This document shows, piece after piece, positions 45,250-58,564 of a DNA stretch of 64,000 bases. The notes below the pieces were generated by a model. That model had not been told where the DNA came from. It ran no database searches and saw only the letters and a program-made list of their open reading frames with translations. Where the stretch lies: contig BRON01000004.1 of NCBI GenBank assembly GCA_024345305.1, positions 1,302,001 to 1,366,000 on the forward strand, read 5' to 3'. A program made the translations under genes and the position numbers. Numbering within the stretch: the first letter of the stretch is position 1; each line of letters begins with the position of its first letter. This DNA is from Mrakia gelida. Its lineage: Eukaryota > Basidiomycota > Tremellomycetes > Cystofilobasidiales > Mrakiaceae.

Positions 45250-45908
45250 GCTCTCATCTGCTAGCTTCTCGTCTCTTCTCTTCCCTTCCCTTCATCTCTT
45301 TCTCCTTGTTTCATCTCCTTCATCGTCGCAACCCCTCCCTCCAGCTTGCTTGCATCCTCTTTTTCCTCTTCCCTCTTCACACCTTCTTCCTTGTTTACCT
45401 ATCGCACGTGCTACCTCCTCATCGCCTCGTTAATCTTCTCTCATGTCTCCGCGCTCGTCCTTGCGTTCGGCGTTCGGCAAGAAGAAAGAGAGTCATGGTT
45501 CGTGCGTGTATCGTAATCGAAGTCAAAGAAGGTCGTCAAAAGGCATACAAAGCTAGTACCACGTTCGCTCTCGAGCATTGCACTCTCACCACCCAGCCTC
45601 CATCATGCAGAGATCCGTCAACTGCTTTCGAAGCGAAGAAGGTCAGTTCGACGAACGAAGACGCGACGTGGGCGACCCAGCTCTCCTCGTTCCCTTTCTC
45701 CCCACGCCACCTTCCAAGCTGGACTGGACACGTACCCTAGGATAAACCAACTCCTCCCTAACCCTCACCCCCCTATCTCCCCTCCCTTCCTCCCCATCCC
45801 CTTCTTCCCCCTCCTCCCCCTCGCCCTCATCCTTCACTCGCTCATCCTTCGCTCGCTCCACCCTCCAACAAACCGCCAAATACGGATCCATCACCAACTC
45901 GAACTCCT
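45250..45908. other. Intergenic region between convergent genes
   Basis: About 660 bases separate the ULP1 stop from the stop of the minus-strand F-box gene. The sequence is pyrimidine-rich near 45270-45450 and again near 45750-45850. No credible gene, RNA or repeat is seen; it probably holds the two 3' untranslated regions. Confidence 0.5.
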
Positions 45909-48900
45909 CTAACCTCGGATGCTGGGTAGCGAAACCATGGGCGATGGAGCTGAAGTGGAAGAGGTTTTCGTTTTGGTAGTGGCCTGCGTAGATGGTTTGA
46001 TCGGGTTCCGACGAAGAGGAGCTTGAGGAGGATTGGGAGGAGGTGGCGGAGGTGGCAGAGGAGGGTGAGGGTGAGGGTGGGAGGGGTTGGTGTTGGGCGG
46101 TAGCGAAGAGGAGGGCGAAGGGTGTGGTTTCGGTAGCTGGTGGGGAGGGTGGGATAGAGGGAGTGAGGGAGAAGGGAGAGGGCGGGACTGAGAACGAGGA
46201 CGCGGAGGAGGCTTGGCTTCGAGATCGGCAAGTTGGGATTGAAGCATGTCGCGAACGGTGAGTCGAGATTCTTCGTCGGCTTCCCCGTTCCTGATGATAG
46301 ATCCTCGAGCCGAGTACCAGTCGTAGTCGTCGTCCTCTTCGTCGTCGAGCGACTCGATCCCAGTCCTCCACGACTCGTTCGACGCGTTCGAGCTGTTGTC
46401 CTCTTCGTCTTCGTAGTCCTCCTCGTCCTCCTCTTCATCCTCCTCCTCGTCTTCATCGGTATCCTCCGCTCCGTCGTAGAAGCAGTAGTCTAGCGGCGAC
46501 GCGGTCGACAAACAAGCGAGAGGGAGGGTCAACTCGTCCGTTCGGCACTCAACGAACGAGGAACCGAAACGACGCGTCTCGAACTAACCGATTTCGTCCA
46601 TCAACTCCCCAGCACTCATCCTCTCGTCACCCGGCAGCTCAGAGAGAGCGAATACGGGAGGAACCATCGTAGGAGGCTCGGTCTGTTCCGGCGGAGGTCG
46701 ATCTTGAGTTTGACGAGTTGCTTGAGAGGGAAGAGAGCTTGTTGGATTGAGGACTGGATACGAACGAGGAAAACGAGGAGAACGGAAGACCAGGAAGGTG
46801 AAATGAGAGCAGGTGAGAGTCAGCATACGAAACAGAGCCGATCGGGACGAGGGAAGAGAGTAAAAAGGGAAAACGAAACGAGAACGACGCGTCACGCCGC
46901 AACTCACCACATCCCCCTCCCAAAACGCCGCATTCACCACCAACACCTCCAACACCTCACAGCACTCGGCCACAATCTCCAACTCCTCGTTCGTCACTCT
47001 ATACAACCCTCCAAGCGTAAGACTAACCAACCCAACCCCTCCCTTCACGCTCCTCAGCATTTGAACATGAAACGACTCGATCCGTCTCCCCTCCCCATCC
47101 TCTCCTTGGATCCTCCTCTGCTCCTCAAGCTCCTTTGACCCAATCTCGTACTGATAAACCAACGACCTCAACTTCCTCAACCCCGGCTCGAGCTGGATCT
47201 TCTTGGTCGCGTCGTACGAGATGTGCAAGACGGCTGAGTTGGCGACGATGGAGACGACTGCTATTTGGAGGAGAGGTCGGTGGGTTATGGTGAGGTCTTT
47301 GAGGAGGGGTGCTTGGAGGAGGAAGGTTCGGAGGGTGGGGGAGGTGAGATCGGTGGGTGGGAGGGTGAGTTTGGTGAGGAGGGGGAGGGAGAGTTGTTGG
47401 GAGTGCGGGTCGTCGACCACTTCCGCAAAGGATGGGAGGCGGAAGAGGGTAACGTCGCATTTGGAGGATTTCTTCTTGGACGGAGGCGAGGGGGAGGGGG
47501 AGGAGGAGTGAGGGACGATCAGGTCGGTTCGGTTCGACGACGATTTGGTGTGCTTGCCCTTTCTGGACGACGAGGCGGAGGAGGAAGAAGGATCCGAGGA
47601 GTCGGTCAAGGGAGCGGAGAGCATGGTTCGAAGGGGGAGGTCGTTGCCGTAGCTGGTGCTGTCGAAGCGAGGGTGGATGTTCTGAAGACGAGATGGGTCA
47701 GTCGAGGCCGACGTGTCGAACGAGTCTAGATACAGCCAACGAGGAGAGATACTCACCAGATCGAGCTCCTCGAGAGTCGAAGCCGAGTTGGAGAGGAAGG
47801 TGGAGACGCTGTGGAGGAGTGAGTCTGAAGGACGAGGGAGGGAACGAGGACGTCAGTCGAAAGTTTCGAGACGCGTCTTTGATCTCGACTCACGTTCGAT
47901 CTCCTCCCATTTCTCCTCCTGAAACGTGCCAAAGAGTTGAAGGATCGCTCATCAGCCTCGTCCGAGGTTCAGATATCGCTCGTTCACTCACAGGATGAGC
48001 CAACAACCAAGGCGGAGACATGATTCCGGTACTGGGATCCATCGGGAAGTCCTGTCGAAGCGAGATCCTCTTGAGTCCTTCGAGCGCTCCTCCCTTCTTC
48101 CAGCTTCGGGTTTTGGCTGAAGCGAGAATGGTGACTAAGGTCAGACGTGTCTGGTTGAGAAGCAATCGACCTCGAGAGAGGGAGAGACGACGTCGAACTG
48201 ACCTAGCTGCGAAATCGACTCCAACGCTGCCCTGGTGACATTGACTCCCTCGAGCTTGAACTCCTTGAGCTTACTGAGCGCTCCGATGACGGGTGGAGGC
48301 AAGGGGTGGATGCCGTCGAACCAGAAGGTCTCGAGGTTGTGGAGCTGGGAAGAAAGGAAGCGACGTGGGAGGGTGAGCTTGATGAGCTTCGAGCTCCTCC
48401 CTAGCTCCCTCGCTCGCTCGTCTTCAGCTCGTCTCACCTTGGAGATGAGTTCAGCGAACGGTTCCGAGAGCTCTCCGTGGCACTACGACCAGGAAACAAG
48501 CGAACGAGGAAGGGAAGAGGCGAAGTCAGCTCGTTGCTCGTCGAAGGGAGGGAGGGCAGACAGGGGAAGCAGGACGAGTGGGACTGACGGGGCAGAGGGA
48601 AGTGATCTCCAACTCGTAGACGAGCCTGCATGCATCCAGATCTTCTGCGATGAGGAGAGCGTAGGCGAGGGACTTCTCATCTCCACCTTCCGTCCCAAAC
48701 GAAGTGAAAACCCAAGACAAACGAAGGAATCAGCGTCGTTCGATGGAGGTGATTCGTTCGTTCGAGCTCAACACCTCCCTCCTTCGTCTCCACTCCACTC
48801 ACCAAGCGAGAGCGATCTGAACCTCAAAGGCCTGTCCATCCCAAACCCTAATCAGCCTCCGCTCCCTTCTTTCCCCCAAGAAAGACTGAGGCAAGAGCTG

Positions 48901-49242
48901 ACCTGAAGAACTGATAGAGCATCGAACAAGCACTACTCAACGCTCTCAGATCACTCGACATGACCTCGAACCCGAACCTCCCTCGATGGCCGTGATGCTT
49001 CGTTCCGGGGGGTAAGAACGAGGTGATATGCAGGAGGATCTGGGCATGCGAGCGAAGAGGTTCACAAGCGAGGAAGTGAGCGAGTGTGGCGAAGGAAGCA
49101 GAGGAGGAGATGGTTGGACGGAGCTCACCTCCTTCGGTAACCCCACCAGACTCGCTCTCACAGCAACAGACTCGAACGAGAGAGGATCATCCGTGAAGGA
49201 AGCTAGTTTCCCGAACGCGTTGGGGGATTCAGCCCACGACAT
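45909..49242 (-). CDS. F-box and leucine-rich-repeat protein with a very acidic C-terminal region
   Basis: The start is MSWAESPNAFGKLASFTDD (49240-49242). An F-box follows across a splice: VGLPKE, then ILLHITSFLPPG, and LRALSSACSMLYQFF. F-boxes bind Skp1 in SCF ubiquitin ligases. The middle is a leucine-rich-repeat fold split over many exons (HNLETFWFDGIHPLPPPVIG, ALSKLKEFKLEGVNVTRAAL, EGLKRISLRQDFPM, LPLLTKLTLPPTDLTSPTLR, LTLGGLYRVTNEELEIVAEC). The C-terminal exon has an uninterrupted Asp/Glu run (EDTDEDEEEDEEEDEEDYED), then a Pro-rich tail ending PSPMVSLPSIRG. The target is unknown. It is one of four F-box genes in the right half of the window. Confidence 0.7.
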
Positions 49243-49444
49243 TGAGCGCCAGCGAGGGGGAAGGGAGGGGAGGGGGGAGATGGTGATGGTGAGAGGGTAA
49301 CGAGGGGTCCGCCCGAGGAGTTCGCTTCTTCTCGTTTTTGGGGAGGGTTTTCGAGCAAAGGGAAAGGTCCTCACAGAGTCAGAGTAAAAGGCAAATAGAC
49401 ACGCTGAGAGTGAGATTGGAAAAGAGATGTCTAAACTGAACTAT

Positions 49445-51878
49445 CTACGAACTCAGAACCAACCCCTCCTCGTCGTCTCGTTCCTCCTCCATGACCCTCG
49501 CGACCCTAAACGACCTCATCACCTCTTTCGCTCTTCTCGAGTGCTTGTTCATCCCTCCGTTGAACGCTTCACTCGCATCCTTCCTCCAGGCCTTTGATCG
49601 TTCGCGGAGAAGGGTCCCGTCGTTCGAAGAGGAGGGTGAGGGAGAGGACGCCGAGTCGTTGGAGGTGTCGTTCGAGGAGATGGTTGTGGAGATCGAAGAC
49701 GACGACGAGGATGAGGAGGAGAAACCGGAGGAGAGGGAGCTGGAAAGGGCGGCGGGGGTGATGGTGGTGGATGGAGAAGAGGAGGAGGAGGCTGGGAGGG
49801 GAGGGATGGAGTAGGATCGGAGGAGGGACGCGCCGCCGGGCTGAAGGAGGGAACGAACGAACGAGCGAGGAGTCGAGTCAGCGAGCAGGAACGAACGAAA
49901 CGACGTGCCAGAGGAGAACAGACGACTCACATGTTCCTCAAGGTAGCCAGTAACGTCCACCACCCACCCCTCCACAACCAGGAACCATCGTCGCGGCTGT
50001 CCCTCGTCTCCCTCCTCCTCCCTCCCAACCCTCCTCCTCACCTCCTCCCAACTCCAAACAGGCAACGTCTTCCACCTATCCTCCACCCCAACCGTCCCCT
50101 TCTTCTTCACCATCGTCGAAGCTCCGTCCCTTCCTCCCTCCTCCTTCAAAGCCAACGCCATCAACTCGTCCGCCTGGTTCTGCAGCACGTTCGCTCTCGC
50201 TCGATGGATCTCCGATTCGGGCGTCTTCTTGATGGAGGGGATGAGGGAAGGGAAGAGCTTGTGGGTCGACCAGATGATCCATTTGGTGGGGTCCCAGTCG
50301 AGGGGGTTGGGTCCGTTACGGAAGTCGCCGCTGTGGAGGAGGGAGAAGAGGGAGAGGGACGGTGAGGACGCGTCGACGGACGAGGGAGGGAGAGAGAAGC
50401 GACGACTTACGCGAACTTGTGGTGGAAGTTGTGGTTGGCTTCACCAGAGGTGAGAAGGGCGAGGAAGTAGTTGCCTCGAGCGGAGATCTTGGCAGACGAA
50501 GGGGAAAGGTCAGCGAAACGGCACTTCGACCGCGTCGAACGAGCGAAATGTGGATCGAGAGCAGGGCGACAGAGAGAAAGAAGGAGACTGACCTCATCGG
50601 TATAAGGTTGAAGCCCGGTCCAATGGGCAAGAGAGTTGATGCAGAAGGTCGTGTGCCAAACTGTGGGAAAGAATTCAAAGAAGACGAGCGGCGAAACGCG
50701 TCAGTCGAAAGTCGAGCGAGACCAGCTCTTCTCTATTTGCCTCGTCCCTTCTTCAAAAGAGATCCGGACTCACTGAAAAGTCTAGCCACCAGTCCTCCCC
50801 AGACAAATCCTCCCAAAGCGTCTCCCCAAAGCGAACCGAGGATCGTAGGAGCGACGAGACCGAGTCCGAGCGTGAGAGGGAGGTAGTGCTTGTGCTGGAA
50901 GCGAACGACTGGAAAACGAGCAGAGAGAGGGGTCAACCTTCTTACTGAGGTGAAGGATCGACTGCGAGCTGAAGAGGGAGTTCGCTCACCAGGGTCCTGA
51001 TCCAGATCCTCTCGATCTATGAGCTTCATCTTGGTGTAGGTCGGTTTGAACGCGATCCATCCACAGTGCGAGAAGAAGAGTCCCCGAGAAGCAGCGTAGG
51101 GATCGTCGACTGGGTCGTCCGTGTACCTGTGATGAAGTCGATGTCTGAAGCGATACATAAGGAGGAGCACGAAAGATCAGCGAGGAGCGAGAGGAAGGGG
51201 ACAGAGGAGACGAGAGACGAGACGAGACTTACCTCAAGACCCACCAACGTATCGATCCTTGGAAGCCCAAGCATCCCATCCCAGCGAGAACGATCCTTAG
51301 AGGTAGGGTTGCTGTGTAAGCGTTGTGGGACCAAAGCCGATGGTATCCGAGAGTGATGCTGTCGAAATCGGGCAAGGAAGGGAAAGAGTGGTGAGCTCGA
51401 GTTTCGTTGGGGAAGGTCAGGACGAGCTCCATCTCTCTTCCGATCTGAAGAACTGAGATCGAGCAGGCAACTGAAGAAAGAGCTCACCCAAAGCTCTGCG
51501 ATCCAGGCAATCAACGAAGGCGAGAAGGTCAAATTTGCTCGAAGATGGAGGCGAAGCGGAGTTGAAGGAGTTGGGAAGGTCGAGGCCGAGACGACTCACC
51601 GCGAGCTGCCAGGAAACGAACCACAGAGCGACCGTTTCCCATTTTAGACTATTCCAGGGAGCCCAAGAAAGAACGCCGTAGATGGAAATGAGGTGGAAGG
51701 AGATGAAGAAAGTCAAGTTGCCTGGATGGCAAACGAGAAGGAAAGGGAGGAAGGAGGAGAGGTGAGCTCGACGTCTCTCTCGCTCTCCATCGGATTCGGA
51801 AGGGGAAAGAAGACGAGACGAACTCCACCAGATCTTGGGCTTCTCTTGGACGGAAGGTGGGTGAGGTGAGGATCTCAT
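49445..51878 (-). CDS. OLE1: Stearoyl-CoA delta-9 desaturase with C-terminal cytochrome b5 domain
   Basis: This ER-membrane di-iron enzyme inserts the delta-9 double bond into stearoyl- and palmitoyl-CoA. The start is [18 protein letters not shown] (51876-51878). Membrane segments ([30 protein letters not shown]) precede the three histidine boxes [27 protein letters not shown] and [11 protein letters not shown]. Further helices include [18 protein letters not shown]. The C-terminal cytochrome b5 domain reads [20 protein letters not shown], with HPGG carrying the first heme His. Then comes an unusual Ser-rich insertion of about 75 residues before [18 protein letters not shown], with the second heme His. 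The end is at 49445. There are about ten exons. Confidence 0.92.
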
Positions 51879-52397
51879 CTAGAGGGAGAAGGATGGGTAG
51901 ACCTGAAGGAAGGAGAAGGAGATGATGACCGCGGAAGGTCGTAAAGAGACAGGTCGGCGTCGGGTGAAGGCTTCCCATCGAGCAGGAGATCGAGCGTCAG
52001 TTCCTTTTTTTGGACTTGTTTTCTCTAAGAGCTGAGAGGAGAGAAGAGCGAGAAGGAAGAAGATGGCTGGAAGAACGAGAATATTTGCCCAAGATCGCGA
52101 GGAGGCAGCGAGGTTGACCTTCCGAGAGGGGGTCTCTCGACGACGACGCGCTCGCCTCCTTCGTTCGATCCGCCCCTCCTACTTCTTCTCGTCTGTTAGT
52201 CTTCTCAAGGCAACACTTTCACAGAACTCAGGCGACCCACGACGATGATAAGAGAGAAGACATGAGATCATGAATTCGTAAAGAGAGAAGGAGAGCAAAA
52301 GCGAAGCAACCAAAGGGAAAGGAACGAAGGGCGAGCCTCGTCCTAGCAGAGAGAAGTAAGGTAACGAAACAGAAACGAAGAACTTCGCAGCTCTTGC
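51879..52397. other. OLE1 promoter and histone H4 3' region
   Basis: About 520 bases are present. The part near OLE1 is purine-rich (51880-52060) and probably holds its promoter and leader; an in-frame-looking alternative start at 51978 was not preferred. The part near 52300 should contain the H4 polyadenylation region. No gene or repeat is seen. Confidence 0.45.
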
Positions 52398-54475
<2,078 letters not shown>

Positions 54476-54741
54476 ACCCCTCGTCTCGACTCTCGTCCTT
54501 CTTCATCTACCCTTTTTAGACCCTCGGCCCTTTCGTATTTTGCTCTTTCTTCACCTTTAACGTGTTCTATGACATGTCATGCCTTCCCTTAACTCGTTCT
54601 TGTGTTCGCGTGAGACTTGGCGGAAAGAAATAGGGCGGAGGGAAGACGAAGCGAGGAGAGGAGGAGACGCTGAGCTCGAGCTCGTCCTTCCTTCTTCATC
54701 AACGACATCCCAACCTCCCATAAGTCACATACGTCGCAAAC

Positions 54742-55740
54742 ATGGACTTCTCAGCCCTCCCCCTCGTCATTCCTTTCCTCAATGACTTTCCCATCGAAAT
54801 CTACAGCGAGATCCTCAAGTTCTGCGACCCTTCGACGCTCGCCAACACCTCCCGAGTCTCGCTCGCCTTCCTCGAGCTCTCCTCCCCTCTCCTCTACCGA
54901 GACGTCAAGTTGGTTGGGTTCGAGCAGATGGAGAAGCTCTTCTGTGACAGGAAAGTGAGTTCTGATCGTTTCGTGGACTTGCAAGGCTTTCAGGAAGGTC
55001 AACGGAGTCGAGCTCATCCGTCGATCTCCCTCCCTCCCTGAATCCAGTCCTCCCATCCTCTCGTCGAACATCATCTCTCTTTTCGCCACATCCGAACCTT
55101 CACTATCATCCTTCGCGTATCCCTTCCTCAAGAGCTCGTCCTCTCGACAGTCCGGTTCCCTCCCTCTCAGCCCTTGGAACTGGACGAGCTCTACGCCGAA
55201 ATCGGTCAACCTATCGACTTCCCTCTGCATCTCTTCAACCCCTCGTTGGCCACCTTCTCCTCGCCCCCTCTTTTCATCTCTCAAACGATTCACGTTCCAT
55301 ACACCCACTCACTCGCCAAGGGACCGCTGCCTCAGAAACTCAGATGGTCTCGCATCTCTAAGCTTCTCCTTCGCAACTGCAAGCTGGAGGTGGGCTTGAA
55401 CGATCCCTCTCTCGTGTCCACCTTGCTGTCGATCGGCACGAGGGTCGACGAGGTCCAGAACAGCTTCGAGGACCCCCGAGTTCTACCGGGCCCTGCGAGG
55501 TCAGAGATGTCGACATCGATGAAGACGGTGGGAGCCTTGGCCTTTTGGGGAAGCTTCGTCTTCGACACGTTGCCCAAGCTGTTGGCTGGGAGTCGAGCGG
55601 TCGGGACGGTCGTTGTCAGAGGTGCAGGAGAAACTTCGGGGAATGTGGAGAACGGAGTTGTTCGATGGATGGGCAGGGGGACGGTGGATAGGTTGAAGGA
55701 GGAAGGGAGGCTCCGGTTCGAGGGTTTGGAGGAGGAGTGA
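54742..55740 (+). CDS. F-box protein, paralogue of the gene at 61070
   Basis: Two exons. The first (54742 to about 54955) reads LNDFPIEIYSEILKFCDPST, LANTSRVSLAFLELSSPLLY and RDVKLVGFEQMEKLFCDRK, an F-box (L-P-x-EI...L) followed by a conserved extension. The second begins SSHPLVEHHLSLFRHIRTFT and encodes a leucine-rich but irregular domain ending RLRFEGLEEE with TGA at 55738-55740. The F-box exon shares the block CDPSTLAxTSRVSLAFLELS with the gene at 61070, so they are duplicates in the same 8 kb. An intron (donor at 55744) lies four bases after the stop and would be in the 3' untranslated region. SCF substrate unknown. Confidence 0.65.
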
Positions 55741-56029
55741 AATGTGAGTCGCGTCTCCTTTTCTCTTTGACGTTCTCTCGACGAGGATCTGACTGACCTT
55801 CCCTTCGCTTTGCTACAGAAACTCGGACCATCTTGCGAACCCGTACCAATTTCGTCTCACGCCAGCTATGCCTCGACCGTCGATGATCATGCCGTTCTTT
55901 CGATCCGCGATCAACCTTCGCATCTCGGTCATCTTGTTTCGCCGCTCTCTCAGCCTGCCATTTCACAGCCCGGCGACTGCGAACTAGGAGAGAGAGGATG
56001 GTCATCTCATCGGGTATGGGTGGAGGGAC
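55741..56029 (+). other. 3' region of the F-box gene with an untranslated-region intron
   Basis: A GTGAGT donor at 55744, a CTGACC branch near 55794 and a CTACAG acceptor at 55818 form a standard intron directly after the stop codon. The remainder is spacer up to the dispersed repeat. No gene is seen. Confidence 0.4.
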
Positions 56030-56335
56030 TCACCCTGGTGAAGCGAGAGCAAAACCAACGAGACGAGCGACGTCGACGCGTCGAGCGAGATGGCTGGTTC
56101 AGTCGGAAGCGAAACTCCATTCGCTGGGCGGCCGCTCTGGAAGCGAGGCCAAAAAAAAAAAAAGCTAATGTCCATAAACTAGACCAGGGATTTGAACCTG
56201 CGATTCTAACTACTAGGGGTCATCCCTGCGACCGAAGAGGAAATCGAAACGGAAGGACAAGAAAGGGGCGAGGTGTTGCACGATGGGCTAGCCAAGTCCC
56301 TGAAATGTATCCTTCTCTTACTCGTTATACCCTCA
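56030..56335 (-). repeat. Dispersed repeat, copy 2, with Pol III-type boxes and a T13 terminator
   Basis: The reverse complement matches the element at 13615-13890. TATAACGAGTAA is at about 56322-56333, followed on the minus strand by the identical TTTCAGGGACTTGGCTAGCC block, the A-box-like TAGCCCATCG, the CTCTTCGGTCGCAGGGATGA block and the B-box match GGTTCAAATCC (near 56191-56201). Then comes a run of 13 T on the minus strand (56152-56164), which is a strong Pol III terminator. Similarity resumes beyond the T run with CTGAACCAGCCATCTCG (near 56087-56103). The A-to-B box spacing is about 95 bases in both copies. The sequence between and after the boxes has diverged, so the copies are old or only the promoter-like parts are constrained. 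Confidence 0.65.
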
Positions 56336-56629
56336 AAGCGAGATGCTTGTACCTCCCTTCTTCCCTTTGAGCCGAGTCTCGATCACTTTCATCTCTATTT
56401 CTCCTTCGACGGTCCTTTTCGTTCGGAGCGTCGACTTTTCGTTCGTCCTGCTTTTCGCTTGCTCTTACCGATCTGTCATTCTTTCTCGTTGTATCTAGAC
56501 GAGAGTGAAGTAAAAGCATAAATGGTAGACAGAACACAACGACGGCTACAGAACGAAGTGCTACATAAACGAAGATCGACCGAGCACCCAACGACGCGTC
56601 GACAAGTCCATCCCTCCACCGTTCCCACC

Positions 56630-58299
56630 TCACTCGACCTCCAAGTATCTGATCCCATCAGCTTCGAGTTTATCTTTCCACTGCGGGAATCTGTGATCCC
56701 AACGACGAATGCAACAACGTCCGCTCGACGGGGAAAGGAGGGACATCGAGCACGTCGCATCGAACCCGCTGCGAACTCACCTTCTCCACAACACGTTAAT
56801 CCCGTGTCCAGGCAGCAACACAACCGTCTTCAGCCCAGGCATCGATCTCCCATCGATCCTCTCAAAGATCCTCTCATCCGTCCCGCTCGTTATCAACGCG
56901 CCAGGATTGGAATCTACGACGATCAACGTCTCGACCCTCTCCAAGTTCCTCAGCTCCCTCGCGTCCTGCGTGGCGATCTTGAACGGATGGCAGACAAGCG
57001 TTTGAAGCACGGGGAGGAGACGAAGATGCTCGAGAAAGGTAGGATTGGCCATGTGGCCGTCCCAGGTGAGCTCCTCGATCCTCGATCCGTTTCGAACGAA
57101 GAAGTCCTCCGGCGAGACGTTCCTCCCCGCACAAGACATGCTGAAGTCTACTGAGCGGAGGGACGGGAAGGTCCAGTGAAAGAGGAGGTCGAAGAGTGGA
57201 GGGGTGCGACCTGTGGGTGGGGTTATAACTCCCAGCGTCGAGAGAGCGCGGGACCAGCCGACGAGCTGGACGACGAGGGTGTGGAGGTTGGGGAAGGTCG
57301 TTCGTTCGATGGTTTCGATGGCGAGGGAGGGGGGAGCGGTGAAGTGGATGACGACGAGGCGGATCTTTTGGAGGGAGGAGGAGAGTCGAGTCATGGCTTG
57401 GGTGAAAACGTGGTAGTTGTTCTCCGAGATCTCCACGTCGAGGAGTGCGAGGAGGGGAGTTCGAGGGTGGAGGATGTAGAGAGCTGCAAGGAGCTGAGGC
57501 GCTCGAAACTCCTCTTGGAGGGCCGTACCTCCTGCAATGGCCTTGAGGTTGGGGACGAGTTCGAGGAGGGTTGCGAGGGTGAGTCTTCCAGGGTTCGAGG
57601 AGGGATCCCACAAGCGAGCCTCGGCACTCTCCGAAACGTTGAGTTCGAGTTCGTGGACGTGATGACCGAGGGAGGGGTTGGATTGAACGAGCTGAATGAA
57701 CTTGAGCGTGGATTTGAAACCGTAAAGCGTGATGATCCGAAAGAGGAGGCCTGAACCGTCAAGAAAGCAAAAGGGATCGAGAGGGTCAGCTCTGAACTTT
57801 CCTCCTCTCCTCCCTCGCTCCCTTCCCATCGTCTCCTGTCCCTCCGCAAGTGCTCACCCCAGCAGCTGCGACGAAAGATGATTTGTACTCACATTCCACT
57901 CCTTGCAGACCAAAGCGCACGTCGCCATGTTCTCCACGAGCCGACCAGCACCGAGACGAGCGTTGAACTCCTTGAGCTTCGCAGCGTTTCCAGCGAGCTT
58001 CTCCCTTTCCACCTGCACCCTCACAAGCGGATCGACCTTCTCCTCCATGGCTGTCGAGTACGCTGCGTGGGAGCGAGGCTTTCTCGCCGCGAGGAGGATG
58101 ATGTAGCCCCAGATCTCAGGTGGAGTTCGAGAGATGGGGGAAGGAGGAGAGGGAGATGGCGAGGGAGGAGGAGGGTCGAGGGAGAGGTTGCCGAGAGGAC
58201 TGGAAGGGAAGAAAGTATGGAAACCAAGGAGGGGAGGACTGTCAGATGAACGCCAGAAGAGGGTGATTGTGATGGAGAGACTTGGACAAACCGAATCAT
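56630..58299 (-). CDS. F-box protein with a leucine-rich C-terminal domain
   Basis: A tiny first exon (Met-Ile-Arg at 58299) splices to a Pro/Ser-rich start and an F-box-like segment: RTPPEIWGYIILLAARKPRS, an insert with a short helix (VQVEREKLAGNAAKLKEF), and LVENMATCALVCKEWN. The following exon is a leucine-rich fold: LLFRIITLYGFKSTLKFIQL, VPNLKAIAGG, LLALLDVEISENNYHVF, TFPNLHTLVVQLVGWSRALS, FPSLRSVDFSM, IEELTWDG, VETLIVVDSNPGALI and GLKTVVLLPGHG. The last exon gives RFPQWKDKLEADGIRYLEVE and TGA at 56630-56632. The layout matches the many basidiomycete F-box proteins whose targets are unknown. It is convergent with the F-box gene at 54742. Confidence 0.65.
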
Positions 58300-58564
58300 G
58301 GCTAGAAGGGAAGGGAAAGAAGGAGCAGGAGATGGTGGTTCGCCGTCTGTTCGAAGAGAGGGGCGAAAGAAGGGGAGTCAGCGAAGAAGGTTAGTCGACC
58401 GAGAAAAACATGCGAAGCTGGGTCTTGCCCGTCTTTTAGCTCTAATGAAGAGCAAGCAGCAAAGGTTCAGCTATCACTAGGCGGGCGACTGAACGAAAAG
58501 GTCGCGTCGAAACTGAACGAGAGTCACGTCGGAAAACTCCATCCCATCTCCTCGAAAGTAGCGT

